A stretch of DNA of 64,000 nt, taken from contig CAKONC010000003.1 in NCBI GenBank assembly GCA_934096985.1, positions 62,001 to 126,000 on the forward strand. Direction: 5' to 3'. Shown here piece by piece: positions 53,512 through 62,019 of this stretch. Under the pieces are notes generated by a model that was not told the DNA's origin, did no database searches, and worked only from the letters and a program-made list of their open reading frames with translations. This stretch comes from an uncultured Bacilli bacterium (lineage in GTDB: Bacteria > Bacillota_I > Bacilli_A > RF39 > UBA660). A program made the translations under genes and the position numbers. Position 1 is the first letter of the stretch, and each line of letters opens with the position of its first letter.

Positions 53512-54747
53512 ATGAAAATAGTAGATAATATTACAGAAAAAGAATATAAAAATTTTTTTAATAAATCAGAATATAACCACTTTTTACAAAGTTATGAATG
53601 GGGAGAATCATCAAAAGGTAAGGGTTTAAAACCAATTTATTTAGGTTTCAAAGATGATAATAATAAACTTTTAGCAGTATGCTTAGCATTTGAAAAGAAT
53701 ATGCCACTTAATTTAAAATACTACTATGCACCAAGAGGGCCAGTAATTGATTATGAAAATAAAAGTCTTTTAAAAGATTTTACAATTGCCTTAAAAAAGT
53801 ATTTAAAGAAAAATAATGGTATTTACTTTAAAATTGATCCGGGAATTATTTTACATATACTTGATGAAAATGCAAATCCTATTGATGGGGAAATTAATAA
53901 CGAAGATTTACATGATTATTTGATATCACTTGGCTATAAGTTCAAAGGTTATACAAAACTTTACGAAGCTAATCAGCCAAGATTTACATTTAGAATTAAT
54001 ACTAAGCGCCCTTTAGAAGAAATAGAAAAATCAATGAATAAAACATATTTAAAAACTATAAAAAGAAGTTATAATTATGATTTAGAAATAACAAATTATT
54101 ATGATGCAGATACTTTCTATAAACTAATGAAAGATATTGCAAATAAAGATAATTTTAATGGATATCCAAAAAAGTTTTATGAAAATTTTGATAAAGAATT
54201 TTCTAAAGATAACAATGTAAGATACATTACAATAAAAATTTATCCAGATAAACTTTTAGAAAAGGCACAAAAAGAATTAAAAGATATTGAAGAAAAATTT
54301 AATAGTGGTCAAATTCCTGATAAGAAAAAAGTTGATACTGAAAATATTATAAAAAGATTAAAAAAGGACATTGAAGTTTTCGAAGAATATAAAGGTCATA
54401 AAGATGGTATTATTTCTCTTATTCTTATATGCCCTATTATAAATAAAAAAATGTGGACTTTATATATTGGAAATAATAGTCTTGCAACTTATACTTTTGC
54501 AGTTAATAGATCATATTATGAAGCAATAAAAATTGCTCAAGAAGAAAATTGTGAATTTTTAGATTTATTTGGTACATGTGGAGATCCTAGTACAACAAAG
54601 AAAAATTACGCAGGGATCCATGAATATAAAAGAAAAATGGGTGGTACTTACACTGAATTTATCGGAGAATATGATTTAATTAATAAACCCTTAATTAACA
54701 AGATGCTTCCTCCACTTTTAAAAATATATAGAAAGTTAAGAAAATAA
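53512..54747 (+). CDS. FemAB/FemX family peptidoglycan interpeptide-bridge transferase
   Basis: A 411-residue protein. The start at ATG 53512 is favoured because GAGG lies 6 nt upstream and TATAAT at about 53490 would place transcription near 53500. It has two GNAT-like halves (FLQSYEWGE; YYYAPRGPVIDY; YFKIDPG) and a helical, seryl-tRNA-synthetase-like arm (about 245-300: KAQKELKDIEEKF ... IIKRLKKDIEVFEEYK) that contacts aminoacyl-tRNA, then LDLFGTCGDP and YAGIHEYKRKMGG. It adds amino acids from tRNA to the lipid II stem peptide. Confidence 0.92.
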   Translation: MKIVDNITEKEYKNFFNKSEYNHFLQSYEWGESSKGKGLKPIYLGFKDDNNKLLAVCLAFEKNMPLNLKYYYAPRGPVIDYENKSLLKDFTIALKKYLKKNNGIYFKIDPGIILHILDENANPIDGEINNEDLHDYLISLGYKFKGYTKLYEANQPRFTFRINTKRPLEEIEKSMNKTYLKTIKRSYNYDLEITNYYDADTFYKLMKDIANKDNFNGYPKKFYENFDKEFSKDNNVRYITIKIYPDKLLEKAQKELKDIEEKFNSGQIPDKKKVDTENIIKRLKKDIEVFEEYKGHKDGIISLILICPIINKKMWTLYIGNNSLATYTFAVNRSYYEAIKIAQEENCEFLDLFGTCGDPSTTKKNYAGIHEYKRKMGGTYTEFIGEYDLINKPLINKMLPPLLKIYRKLRK

Positions 54748-54780
54748 AAATTTGTTAGCAAAATGTTAACAAATTTTTTT
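54748..54780 (+). terminator. Terminator of the femAB gene
   Basis: AAATTTGTTA / TAACAAATTT hairpin followed by a T run. Confidence 0.85.
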
Positions 54781-54836
54781 ATTAATTTTAAAGTATAATT
54801 TATTATGTTATAAAAAAAGATGTAATAAAATACACC

Positions 54837-55829
54837 TTATAACCATACTCCATATGTAATTGCAATCATAGCAAGGAATAATCCTGCTGTCCACAAAAGT
54901 TTAACTATATCAGTTTCTTCCCACTTAAGTTCTTCAAAGTGATGATGAAGTGGAGCTTTTAAAAATATTTTTTTACCAAACTTTCTTATAGCAACAATTT
55001 GAATTAATGATGAAGCTGCTTCAATAATAAATACGCCACCAATTAAAAATAACGAAAGTTCATGTCTTGTAAGAATTGCTATAGTAGCAAGAGCACCACC
55101 CAAAGCAAGAGATCCTAAATCACCCATAAATACCTTAGCTGGATGAGAGTTAAACATTAAAAATCCTATTAAAGCGCCCACTAAGATGAATGAGAAAATT
55201 GCTATTTCTTGATATCCTTCGAGCCATCCACAATTCCAAGCAATAATACCATAAGCTAAAAATGCTATTGCAGAAAGACCACCAGCAAGTCCATCAAGAC
55301 CATCAGTAATATTTACTGCATTTGTCATACCTACAAGTAATAAGAATATAAATAGTCCAAATGTCCAACCTAAAGGTATATTTAAATGAAATAAAGAAAA
55401 TCTAAGTGTTGTAGATCCACCACTTCTCATAAATAAATAAAAGAATATTAAAGCTATTAACATTTGACATAAAAATTTTGTTACTATAGAAAGTCCATCA
55501 TTATTATGCATTTTGACTTTCAAATAGTCATCTATAAAGCCAAGTAATGCGTATGATAAAAATACAAATAATAATATTGTAAGATTATAACTTGATGAAA
55601 TACTTTTTGTAATATACAAATATATAAGTCCTAAAATAACAGGAATTATAAAGATTATTCCTCCCATCGTAGGAGTTCCTTGTTTTAATAAATGTCTTTC
55701 TGAAATTTTATCACATACATTTTGCCCTATATGTAATTTTCTTAAACATGGAATAATAATTAAACCACACACAATAGCACTAACAAAGCCAAGCATTAAT
55801 GCCATTGCAGCTTTTGCAAGTATTAACAT
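54837..55829 (-). CDS. mraY: Phospho-N-acetylmuramoyl-pentapeptide-transferase MraY
   Basis: A 330-residue, ten-helix enzyme forming lipid I from UDP-MurNAc-pentapeptide and undecaprenyl phosphate. Signature residues are present: TPTMGG near 52, D100-D101 (GFIDDYLK), N170/N173/D176 (TNAVNITDGLDGLAGG), FMGDLGSLALGG and the HHH of APLHHHFE near 295. Not in a dcw cluster; the only neighbour with a cell-wall look is the divergent Mur-ligase-like gene. Confidence 0.97.
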   Translation of the reverse strand: MLILAKAAMALMLGFVSAIVCGLIIIPCLRKLHIGQNVCDKISERHLLKQGTPTMGGIIFIIPVILGLIYLYITKSISSSYNLTILLFVFLSYALLGFIDDYLKVKMHNNDGLSIVTKFLCQMLIALIFFYLFMRSGGSTTLRFSLFHLNIPLGWTFGLFIFLLLVGMTNAVNITDGLDGLAGGLSAIAFLAYGIIAWNCGWLEGYQEIAIFSFILVGALIGFLMFNSHPAKVFMGDLGSLALGGALATIAILTRHELSLFLIGGVFIIEAASSLIQIVAIRKFGKKIFLKAPLHHHFEELKWEETDIVKLLWTAGLFLAMIAITYGVWL

Positions 55830-55948
55830 ATACTCTTTGCACCTCTAATCATATTATACCCTACTTTTAAACTAAATAAAGAATTATTTTCTTTTATTTT
55901 ACACATTGTTTTCACATTTTAAGAATATTTTTTATTAAGGGTGATTTA

Positions 55949-56761
55949 ATGAGTTATGTAACAAATATAAATGAAGTTAAAAAAAATGATATTTACGTAA
56001 TGATTAATAATGATTATGGAAATATAGAAAAGTTATTAAAAAAAGGTGTAAGTAAAATAATATGTGATAAGAAATATAAAGATAAAAGAATTAAAAATGT
56101 TAAAAATGTAAAAAAATATTTAGAGAAAGTTATTCAAAAAGAAAATAAAATCTTAAATAAGTATACTAATATTATTTTAATAATGGGTTATAAATATAAG
56201 TATGATGTAGTTTTTAACACATATAAATACTTTGTAAATCAAAAAGAAAGCGTTATTTTACTTAAAAATAACGGCTATTATATTAATAAAAAATATCATA
56301 AAATTAATTCTTCAATTAGTAAGCTAACAATTAATAAACTTTTAAATATTGCCAAAGAAAAAAATATTAAACAATTTATTATTGCAATAAACAATGTGAG
56401 TTTAAAAAGTGATATATTAAAATCACTGGAAATTAGAAATACTACTGTAACATCATTTATTGGAAATGACTATAAATACTTAAGAAGGATTTTAAATAAA
56501 ACAAATGATTCTATAATTATAAATAATGATGAAAGTTTTAGTAAAATAATAAGAAAAAAATATAAAAATGTAATTACTGTAGGAAAAAAAGGCAATTATA
56601 AAATAGATTTTTTTTACAAACAATTCGAATATGAATATAATTTATATAATATGACTGTAAATGATACCAATGGTATATATAGTTTAATTTTAACTTACGC
56701 AACGTTAAGTTCTCTTGGATATAATTTAAATAACATAAAAAAAGTGCTAACTATTTGTTAA
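55949..56761 (+). CDS. Degenerate Mur-ligase-like protein (MurE-like, ATP site lost)
   Basis: A 270-residue protein that reads like a shortened MurE/MurF. Residues about 1-45 match the N-terminal substrate domain (INEVKKNDIYVMI, KKGVSKIICD). Then comes a central-domain strand ILIMGYKYKYD, exactly where Mur ligases have the G-x-x-G-K-T/S ATP loop; the Gly-Lys-Thr residues are gone. Later strands fit the VSSH and N-x-D segments (IAINNVSLKSDIL; DSIIINNDESF). The C-terminal ligase domain is missing. Low-complexity Lys/Asn/Ile use is extreme. It is divergent from mraY, so a regulatory or structural role in wall synthesis is possible. Confidence 0.55.
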   Translation: MSYVTNINEVKKNDIYVMINNDYGNIEKLLKKGVSKIICDKKYKDKRIKNVKNVKKYLEKVIQKENKILNKYTNIILIMGYKYKYDVVFNTYKYFVNQKESVILLKNNGYYINKKYHKINSSISKLTINKLLNIAKEKNIKQFIIAINNVSLKSDILKSLEIRNTTVTSFIGNDYKYLRRILNKTNDSIIINNDESFSKIIRKKYKNVITVGKKGNYKIDFFYKQFEYEYNLYNMTVNDTNGIYSLILTYATLSSLGYNLNNIKKVLTIC

Positions 56762-57584
56762 CACGATAAATTTCATCTTTTATTTCTTTTGCAAGAAGAT
56801 TATTTTTTTCTGTTAAATCATCATTTAATCCAACAGTAAATGGCTTTAAAAAAGTTATAGTTAATTTATTTTTTGAAAATAAATATTTACCTGTTATTGC
56901 ATAAGGTACAACTGTTGCACCAGTTTTTTGTGCCATTGATACAACACCATATTTTAAGTTTAAAAGTAAACTATCATAATATTCTTTTTCAGTAATAACT
57001 TTATTTGTTACTAATGTTTTCAAATATCCATCAACATTATATATGTTATTCTTTATATCTTCGTTAGTAATTTTATTTTCTTTTACAAGGTTTAATAATA
57101 AATCAGTTTGAGTAAATCGGGTCATTTGTTTTTTCATTAATTTCTTAAACTTTTTATATGATACATTTGTATCCTTTACAATCTCATAAATTTCATCTAA
57201 TTTTTCTTTTTTGCAAGCAAGTGAATTTCTTGTTCCTTCTGGATAAATTCCTAATCCGTATCCTTCATTTAACACTTCAAGTGCTGCACTTTTAGCATTA
57301 TCATCGTGAATTTGTCTATTTACAGGAATACATCCACTAGCTTTAAAGAAAAAAGCAAAAGGGCTATCAAAATATTCTTTTTTAGCCATATAATGAAGCA
57401 TTCTTTGCGTAGATAAAATTGGTAAGCATTGGTCAAATAAGTGAATATGATTACCGCATAATATTACAGGTCCCTCTTTAGGTATTAAATGTTTGTTTAT
57501 AAATTTTGGCCTATAATATAGTAAAAATATACCCCCGAGTAAATACTTATTTACATTATACATTATTTTGTGTTTTTCTTTCAT
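56751..57584 (-). CDS. PlsC-type lysophospholipid acyltransferase with helical insertion
   Basis: A 277-residue 1-acylglycerol-3-phosphate acyltransferase homologue. Motif I is H46-IHLF-D51, motif III is YPEGTRN (E116), and VVPYAITG is motif IV. Between III and IV lies an insertion of about 70 residues (LDEIYEIVKDTN ... ITEKEYYDS) not found in the sister gene. GGAGGG precedes ATG. It is the last gene of the lipid operon, overlapping the previous one by 29 bp, and its 3' end overlaps the convergent Mur-like gene by 11 bp. Confidence 0.85.
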   Translation of the reverse strand: MKEKHKIMYNVNKYLLGGIFLLYYRPKFINKHLIPKEGPVILCGNHIHLFDQCLPILSTQRMLHYMAKKEYFDSPFAFFFKASGCIPVNRQIHDDNAKSAALEVLNEGYGLGIYPEGTRNSLACKKEKLDEIYEIVKDTNVSYKKFKKLMKKQMTRFTQTDLLLNLVKENKITNEDIKNNIYNVDGYLKTLVTNKVITEKEYYDSLLLNLKYGVVSMAQKTGATVVPYAITGKYLFSKNKLTITFLKPFTVGLNDDLTEKNNLLAKEIKDEIYRVNK

Positions 57585-58185
57585 AACTTTTTCCCTCCTT
57601 TATTAAATCTCTCACAATTATTTCGAGATTTTCAGTTTCTTTTTTAAAATCATCACTTTCTACATAAAAAGGCTTTCCTATAACTATTTTTGTTTTATAG
57701 TTAAACGGTTTGGGCTTGTTAACAATTGCAAATGGTACAATAGGGACGCCAGCCTTATATGCTATCGAAGATGCACCATATTTAAATGACATAATATCTT
57801 CTTTAGTCTTATTAATTGTTCCTTCAGGGAAAATACAAACGATATTCCCTTTTTTTAAATTTTCTATAGCTTCATTTTTGGCTTCTGGATTTTTGTTTTT
57901 TCTATCAACAGGAATAACTCCACACATTCTGAAAAAAGCATTACCAATTTTATTTTTAAATAGTTCAATTTTTGCTAAATAATGTACACACCTAAAAGTT
58001 GTATAACCTACTTCAAAGCCATCAAAATAACTAACATGAGTCCCTGCATATATAAATCCGCCCTTAGGAATTCTTTCTTTATGAATAACCCTTGGTTTCA
58101 TTAATAAAAACATTAAAATTCTAAGTATGGGACTTACTATATGATAACCAATGTTACTTACGTTTATCTTCCTCTTCTTTTTCAA
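57556..58185 (-). CDS. PlsC-type lysophospholipid acyltransferase
   Basis: A 209-residue acyltransferase: motif I H50-VSYF-D55, motif III FPEGTINK (E121), motif IV VPIVPFAI. It transfers an acyl group to a lysophospholipid or glycerol-phosphate backbone. The only long start is TTG 58185, which overlaps the acyl-CoA synthetase gene by 32 bp; the ribosome-binding site is weak, so coupling to the upstream gene is likely and the true start is uncertain. Confidence 0.87.
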   Translation of the reverse strand: MKKKRKINVSNIGYHIVSPILRILMFLLMKPRVIHKERIPKGGFIYAGTHVSYFDGFEVGYTTFRCVHYLAKIELFKNKIGNAFFRMCGVIPVDRKNKNPEAKNEAIENLKKGNIVCIFPEGTINKTKEDIMSFKYGASSIAYKAGVPIVPFAIVNKPKPFNYKTKIVIGKPFYVESDDFKKETENLEIIVRDLIKEGKSYERKTQNNV

Positions 58186-59881
58186 GTTCTTTAAATGCTA
58201 CCTTTCCTACTAAAGTTTTAGGTAATTTATCCCTAAACTCATACTCATATGGTAAAGCATATTTTGCAACATTTTTTGCAAGTAATGCTTTTATTTCCTT
58301 CTCAATTTTTGATTTATTATCATAGCCATCCTTTAACACTATAAATGCCTTTGCAACTTGACCTTTGTAAGGATGTGGAATTCCTATTACAGTAGATGTT
58401 AATACTGCATCATGAGAGTTTATTATAGACTCTAAATATGTCGGATAAATGTTATAACCACTTGATACTATAATTCTTTTTATACGTTGAGAAAAATAAA
58501 TAAGTCCATCTTTCCCTAAATATCCAACATCTCCAGTGTGAAGCCATAATCTTCCATCATCATGATAACGAAGAGTTTGCATTGTTTCAGCATCATCATT
58601 AATATATCCCATCATTACAAGTGGACCCGAAATACATATTTCACTATCCTCACCTACTGGAGCAGTTTCATGAGTACCAGGAATAATTATTTTAAAATAC
58701 ATATCTGGAAGCGGCATACCAATTATACCATCATTAAATACATTTTCTGGAGATAAACAGCAAGCACCAGTTCCTTCAGTTAAACCATAGCCTACCCTAA
58801 TTTTTGCTTTAGATCCATGTTCCTCTAAAAAAGTATTTACTTTATCTCTAAGTGTTGAATTTAATGCATCTCCACCACATATTACTGAAGTTATACACTT
58901 AAGTTCATTTGGACCAATGTTACTTTCTAAAAGTGCTTCATAAAGTGTTGGCACTCCAGCAATAAAGTTTGGTTGATTTTTACGAATTATATCTCCGAAT
59001 TTTTTAAAATTAAATGATGGTATTAATATTACTCCCATACCTTTAGAAAGCGGTGTATGAATACATACTCCTAAACCGAACCCATGAAATATTGGTAATA
59101 TTGAAAGTACTGTTGCTCCTGGTACAGCTTGCTCAATTACAGCCGTGCAGTCAAGTGCTAATGCATTAAAATTTAAATTAGAAAGTAAAATACCTTTTGG
59201 ACTACCTGTAGTTCCACCACTATAAAGTATTACTGCGGGATCATAGGCTTTTCTATGCTCATGATATTCACCTTGATAATTACTAGAACCATTTATAAAT
59301 TCTTCCCACATAACTATACTTGGATCATCTTTTGGTATTTTTATTTTTCTTCCTGTCAAAAGCCAATATACACTAGCAAGAGGAAGACTCATATCTTCGG
59401 AAGCTTTAGCAATAATTATTTTCTTTAAGTTTGTTTTATCTTTTAACTTTAATATTTTTTCAAATACGGCATCAATTACTAAAATATACTTACTATCAAC
59501 AGCATTTATATAAAACTCTAGTTCTTTTTCACTTGACAAAGGATGCACCATATTACAAATTGCACCAACCATATTAACCGCATATACCATTGTAATTCCC
59601 TCAGGAGTATTTGGCATACATATAGTTACTTTATCCCCTTCTTTTACGCCATAATTTTTTAGTGCTTTAGCACATCTTTTAATTCTAATTACAAAATCTT
59701 TAAAACTTACTTTACTTCCATAATATGAATACGCCATATTATTAGGGTACTTTTCAGCAGCATCTATAATTAAATCAACCATAGAATATTGAGGATATTC
59801 CATATTTGCAGGAACATCACCATAATATTTTAACCATGGTCTTAACTGCTTATCTAATTTCAACATCTTCGATTTTCTCAT
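58154..59881 (-). CDS. Acyl-CoA synthetase (AMP-dependent ligase) of the lipid operon
   Basis: A 575-residue adenylate-forming ligase. The start is ATG 59881 (GGAGG 9 nt upstream). ATP motif YSGGTTGSPKG, GYGLTEG, TGDVGYLG and the lid Lys in PKTLVGK (about residue 560) are all present. It should feed acyl-CoA (or acyl-AMP) to the acyltransferases encoded around it. Paralogue of the 33093 gene; the two share the NMVHPLSS and YN-x-YP motifs and domain length. Confidence 0.9.
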   Translation of the reverse strand: MRKSKMLKLDKQLRPWLKYYGDVPANMEYPQYSMVDLIIDAAEKYPNNMAYSYYGSKVSFKDFVIRIKRCAKALKNYGVKEGDKVTICMPNTPEGITMVYAVNMVGAICNMVHPLSSEKELEFYINAVDSKYILVIDAVFEKILKLKDKTNLKKIIIAKASEDMSLPLASVYWLLTGRKIKIPKDDPSIVMWEEFINGSSNYQGEYHEHRKAYDPAVILYSGGTTGSPKGILLSNLNFNALALDCTAVIEQAVPGATVLSILPIFHGFGLGVCIHTPLSKGMGVILIPSFNFKKFGDIIRKNQPNFIAGVPTLYEALLESNIGPNELKCITSVICGGDALNSTLRDKVNTFLEEHGSKAKIRVGYGLTEGTGACCLSPENVFNDGIIGMPLPDMYFKIIIPGTHETAPVGEDSEICISGPLVMMGYINDDAETMQTLRYHDDGRLWLHTGDVGYLGKDGLIYFSQRIKRIIVSSGYNIYPTYLESIINSHDAVLTSTVIGIPHPYKGQVAKAFIVLKDGYDNKSKIEKEIKALLAKNVAKYALPYEYEFRDKLPKTLVGKVAFKELEKEEEDKRK

Positions 59882-60725
59882 CAATTCTATCCTCCAATAA
59901 TTTTGGGTTATTAAGTAAATTTTGCAATACTTTTATTGATTTAGCAAAATAATAGCCATCTGCAATTCTTTCATCAATATTTACGCCAAATTCACAAATT
60001 TTTCTTATTTCTTGTTTTCCATCAATTATAACAATTTCATCCTTAATTTCACCCATAGTTGCAAGTGATGAACAAGTACCAAAATCATTTATATTATGAT
60101 AAATTGCTCCGCACTTAATAGAGCCTAAATTAGATACTATCATACTACTATAATAAATATTATCTTGAATTAAACTAGATGGTAAAATTCCTTTTTTATC
60201 ACACCACTTGAAAGCACCTATTAAAGGAACTCTTATAATGTTAGGAAGTTTTCCAAGTGTATCAATTGCCTTATTTGCTCCAGCTTTACTTGTTTTACCA
60301 TTTCTTAAAATACTTACTTTTTCACGTACTTTACTTGAAATAGAAATAATGTTATCATTCGGGTTAATTGGTATCAAAATCATTAGTTCTTCACTTTTAT
60401 CATCAAAAGTAACTTTGGCTACAAAAGAAATGATAATGTCATTATGTTTATAAATATGTCTATTTGCTACAAAATAATTCAATTTCTCACGATGATATAA
60501 AAGTTTTCCTAATGCTGTAACAAAAGCATGAAAATATGATATTTCTATCCCATCTTTTTTTCTTTTTTCAACATACTCTACTAATTTAGTAACATCAATT
60601 TTTTGATTAATATAAACATCACTATCACACCTTCTTGGTTTTAAATCTATACTAATTTGAGAAAGTCCGTTAACATTTCTTAATCTTTTAGCATCTTTTC
60701 TATCTATAAACAATTTATTACTCAT
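59850..60725 (-). CDS. E2/chloramphenicol-acetyltransferase-fold acyltransferase, catalytic His replaced
   Basis: A 291-residue protein with the catalytic-domain fold of 2-oxoacid dehydrogenase E2 and CAT enzymes, but no lipoyl or E1-binding domain. The pattern ISYFHAFVTALGKLL, a SNLGSI strand and the C-terminal motif are clear. At the active-site motif, normally DHRxxDG, this protein has D251-E-R-I-A-D256-G, so the catalytic His is Glu. It may be a non-canonical acyltransferase or carrier. It is first in the overlapping lipid operon (32-bp overlap with the synthetase gene). Confidence 0.75.
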   Translation of the reverse strand: MSNKLFIDRKDAKRLRNVNGLSQISIDLKPRRCDSDVYINQKIDVTKLVEYVEKRKKDGIEISYFHAFVTALGKLLYHREKLNYFVANRHIYKHNDIIISFVAKVTFDDKSEELMILIPINPNDNIISISSKVREKVSILRNGKTSKAGANKAIDTLGKLPNIIRVPLIGAFKWCDKKGILPSSLIQDNIYYSSMIVSNLGSIKCGAIYHNINDFGTCSSLATMGEIKDEIVIIDGKQEIRKICEFGVNIDERIADGYYFAKSIKVLQNLLNNPKLLEDRIDEKIEDVEIR

Positions 60726-60788
60726 TTCTTCAACTACTTTCCTATAACAAATATATTAACACAAATCAATTTTTTTAACAATATTTAC

Positions 60789-60816
60789 TTGAAATAGAAA
60801 AAAAATATGATATAAT
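60789..60816 (+). promoter_or_regulatory. Promoter of tRNA-Gly
   Basis: TTGAAA (60789-60794), a 16-bp spacer and extended -10 TGA-TATAAT (TATAAT 60811-60816), 12 bp before the mature tRNA. Confidence 0.85.
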
Positions 60817-60828
60817 AGTTCATGTAGT

Positions 60829-60902
60829 GCAGATTTAGTTTAATGGTAGAACCTTAGCCTTCCAAGCTAATGATGGGAGTTCGATTCTCCTAATCTGCTC
60901 CA
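60829..60902 (+). tRNA. tRNA-Gly (anticodon TCC)
   Basis: A complete 74-nt cloverleaf. The acceptor stem GCAGATT pairs with AATCTGC (60892-60898); the D arm holds AGTTTAATGGTAGAAC; the anticodon stem TTAGC/GCTAA encloses CTTCCAA with anticodon TCC at 60861-60863; the T arm has GTTCGATTC. T is the discriminator base and the 3' CCA is encoded. It reads GGA/GGG (and likely all Gly codons in this AT-rich genome). Single gene with its own promoter and terminator. Confidence 0.97.
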
Positions 60903-60944
60903 AATTGATAGGAAACTCGGAATTTATTTCTGAGAGTAATAGAT

Positions 60945-60970
60945 GCTAACTAGAGATAGTTAGCTTTTTT
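60945..60970 (+). terminator. Terminator of tRNA-Gly
   Basis: Perfect 8-bp stem GCTAACTA/TAGTTAGC with GAGA loop (60945-60964) and six T residues. Confidence 0.9.
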
Positions 60971-61065
60971 GTTATATAAAGAATTTTATTTTATGTTAAT
61001 ATAGAAAGTATGCATAATAAATTAATTACTATGACATTTGCAATTGCTTTTTCATTCATAAGAAA

Positions 61066-61091
61066 AGACTAGTTTATTTCAAACTAATCTT
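61066..61091 (-). terminator. Terminator of the MerR gene
   Basis: AAGACTAGTTT / AAACTAATCTT imperfect hairpin, followed by TTTTC on the minus strand. Confidence 0.55.
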
Positions 61092-61113
61092 GCTAATAAA
61101 TTGTAATTTATAT

Positions 61114-61911
61114 TTATCTTTTCTTAACAGGAAATTGAATCTCAGTTAAATAATCTTCCTCATTTTCTTTATTCCAACATCCATCAATATAACATTCTCT
61201 CGCATTATCTATTATCTCATATCCATTATCTTCAATGTATTTTAAAATAATATTATAAGAATCTCTTAAATTATTATAAGCTCCTTTGTGATAAATACAT
61301 ACTGCTGTAATAGGATTTAATTTCATAAATTTAACACTATCAGTTTCATTTCCTAATTTTTCTACTGCTTGTGCATATCTAATCTTAATATCTTTTTCTT
61401 TGTATTCTCCATCTAAATAACTAATATAGCAATAATCTGGAGTTATGCACTTTAAATTTGGATTTGCTTTTGCACATTCTGTTCCTGCTTGTAAAACAAA
61501 TTCTGTAATTTTACTAAAATCCTCTATCATTCCATCACGATAATAAATAATGTAACTTGGAATGTCTTTGATAAAAATCTCATTTTTCATATTGTTTTCC
61601 TCCAATAAATAATTTATTTTAGAAAGCTCAATATTAAAATTAGCAATATTTTTCTCAATTTCATTTTTTCTTTTATTAAGAATTAACGACATATCTTGTC
61701 CATCTAAAACCTTTTTAATGTCTTTAATTGATAATCCTACTTGCCTTAAAGATATTATCTTTGAAATTTCTACTAATTGACTGCTTTCATAGTATCTGTA
61801 ACTAGTATATTGATCTATAAAAGTAGGTTTTAATAATCCTTCTTTTTCATAGTATCTTAATGCCTTTATGGTGGTTTTAGACATTTTAGAAAAATCTCCT
61901 ATTTTATACAT
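61114..61911 (-). CDS. MerR family regulator with GyrI-like effector domain
   Basis: A 265-residue regulator starting at ATG 61911 (GAGGAGG 6 nt upstream). Residues 1-70 form the MerR winged helix (MYKIGDFSKMSKTTIKALRYYEKEGLL, SYRYYE, LRQVGLSIKDIK), then a dimer coiled coil (about 75-105), then a BltR/GyrI-like small-molecule-binding domain (about 115-265). Such proteins sense drugs and activate exporters. It lies just downstream of, and on the same strand as, a large FtsX-type permease, and has its own MerR-type promoter. Confidence 0.9.
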   Translation of the reverse strand: MYKIGDFSKMSKTTIKALRYYEKEGLLKPTFIDQYTSYRYYESSQLVEISKIISLRQVGLSIKDIKKVLDGQDMSLILNKRKNEIEKNIANFNIELSKINYLLEENNMKNEIFIKDIPSYIIYYRDGMIEDFSKITEFVLQAGTECAKANPNLKCITPDYCYISYLDGEYKEKDIKIRYAQAVEKLGNETDSVKFMKLNPITAVCIYHKGAYNNLRDSYNIILKYIEDNGYEIIDNARECYIDGCWNKENEEDYLTEIQFPVKKR

Positions 61912-61930
61912 ATCTTGCCTCCTCAAATTA

Positions 61931-61961
61931 TTTATACAACCTACTCTAAGGGGAGAGTCAA
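61931..61961 (-). promoter_or_regulatory. MerR-type promoter with 19-bp spacer and dyad
   Basis: On the minus strand TTGACT (61956-61961) and TATAAA (61931-61936) are separated by 19 bp, the overlong spacer typical of MerR-activated promoters. Inside it lies the dyad ACTCT-N6-AGAGT (61943-61958). The MerR protein probably binds here, distorts the spacer on ligand binding and activates its own gene. Confidence 0.8.
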
Positions 61962-62019
61962 TATAATTTAATATTTATTTAAATTATTAAATTGTAATTT
62001 ATAATTCCTTTGTCATTAT

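Noticed and set aside
60829..60902. tRNA-Gly as an integration site for a mobile element
   Set aside because: No duplicated tRNA 3' end and no integrase gene are visible within the window.
61010..61072. A 20-codon ORF downstream of tRNA-Gly
   Set aside because: Weak ribosome-binding site and too short; possibly the scrap of a membrane protein, not supportable as a gene.
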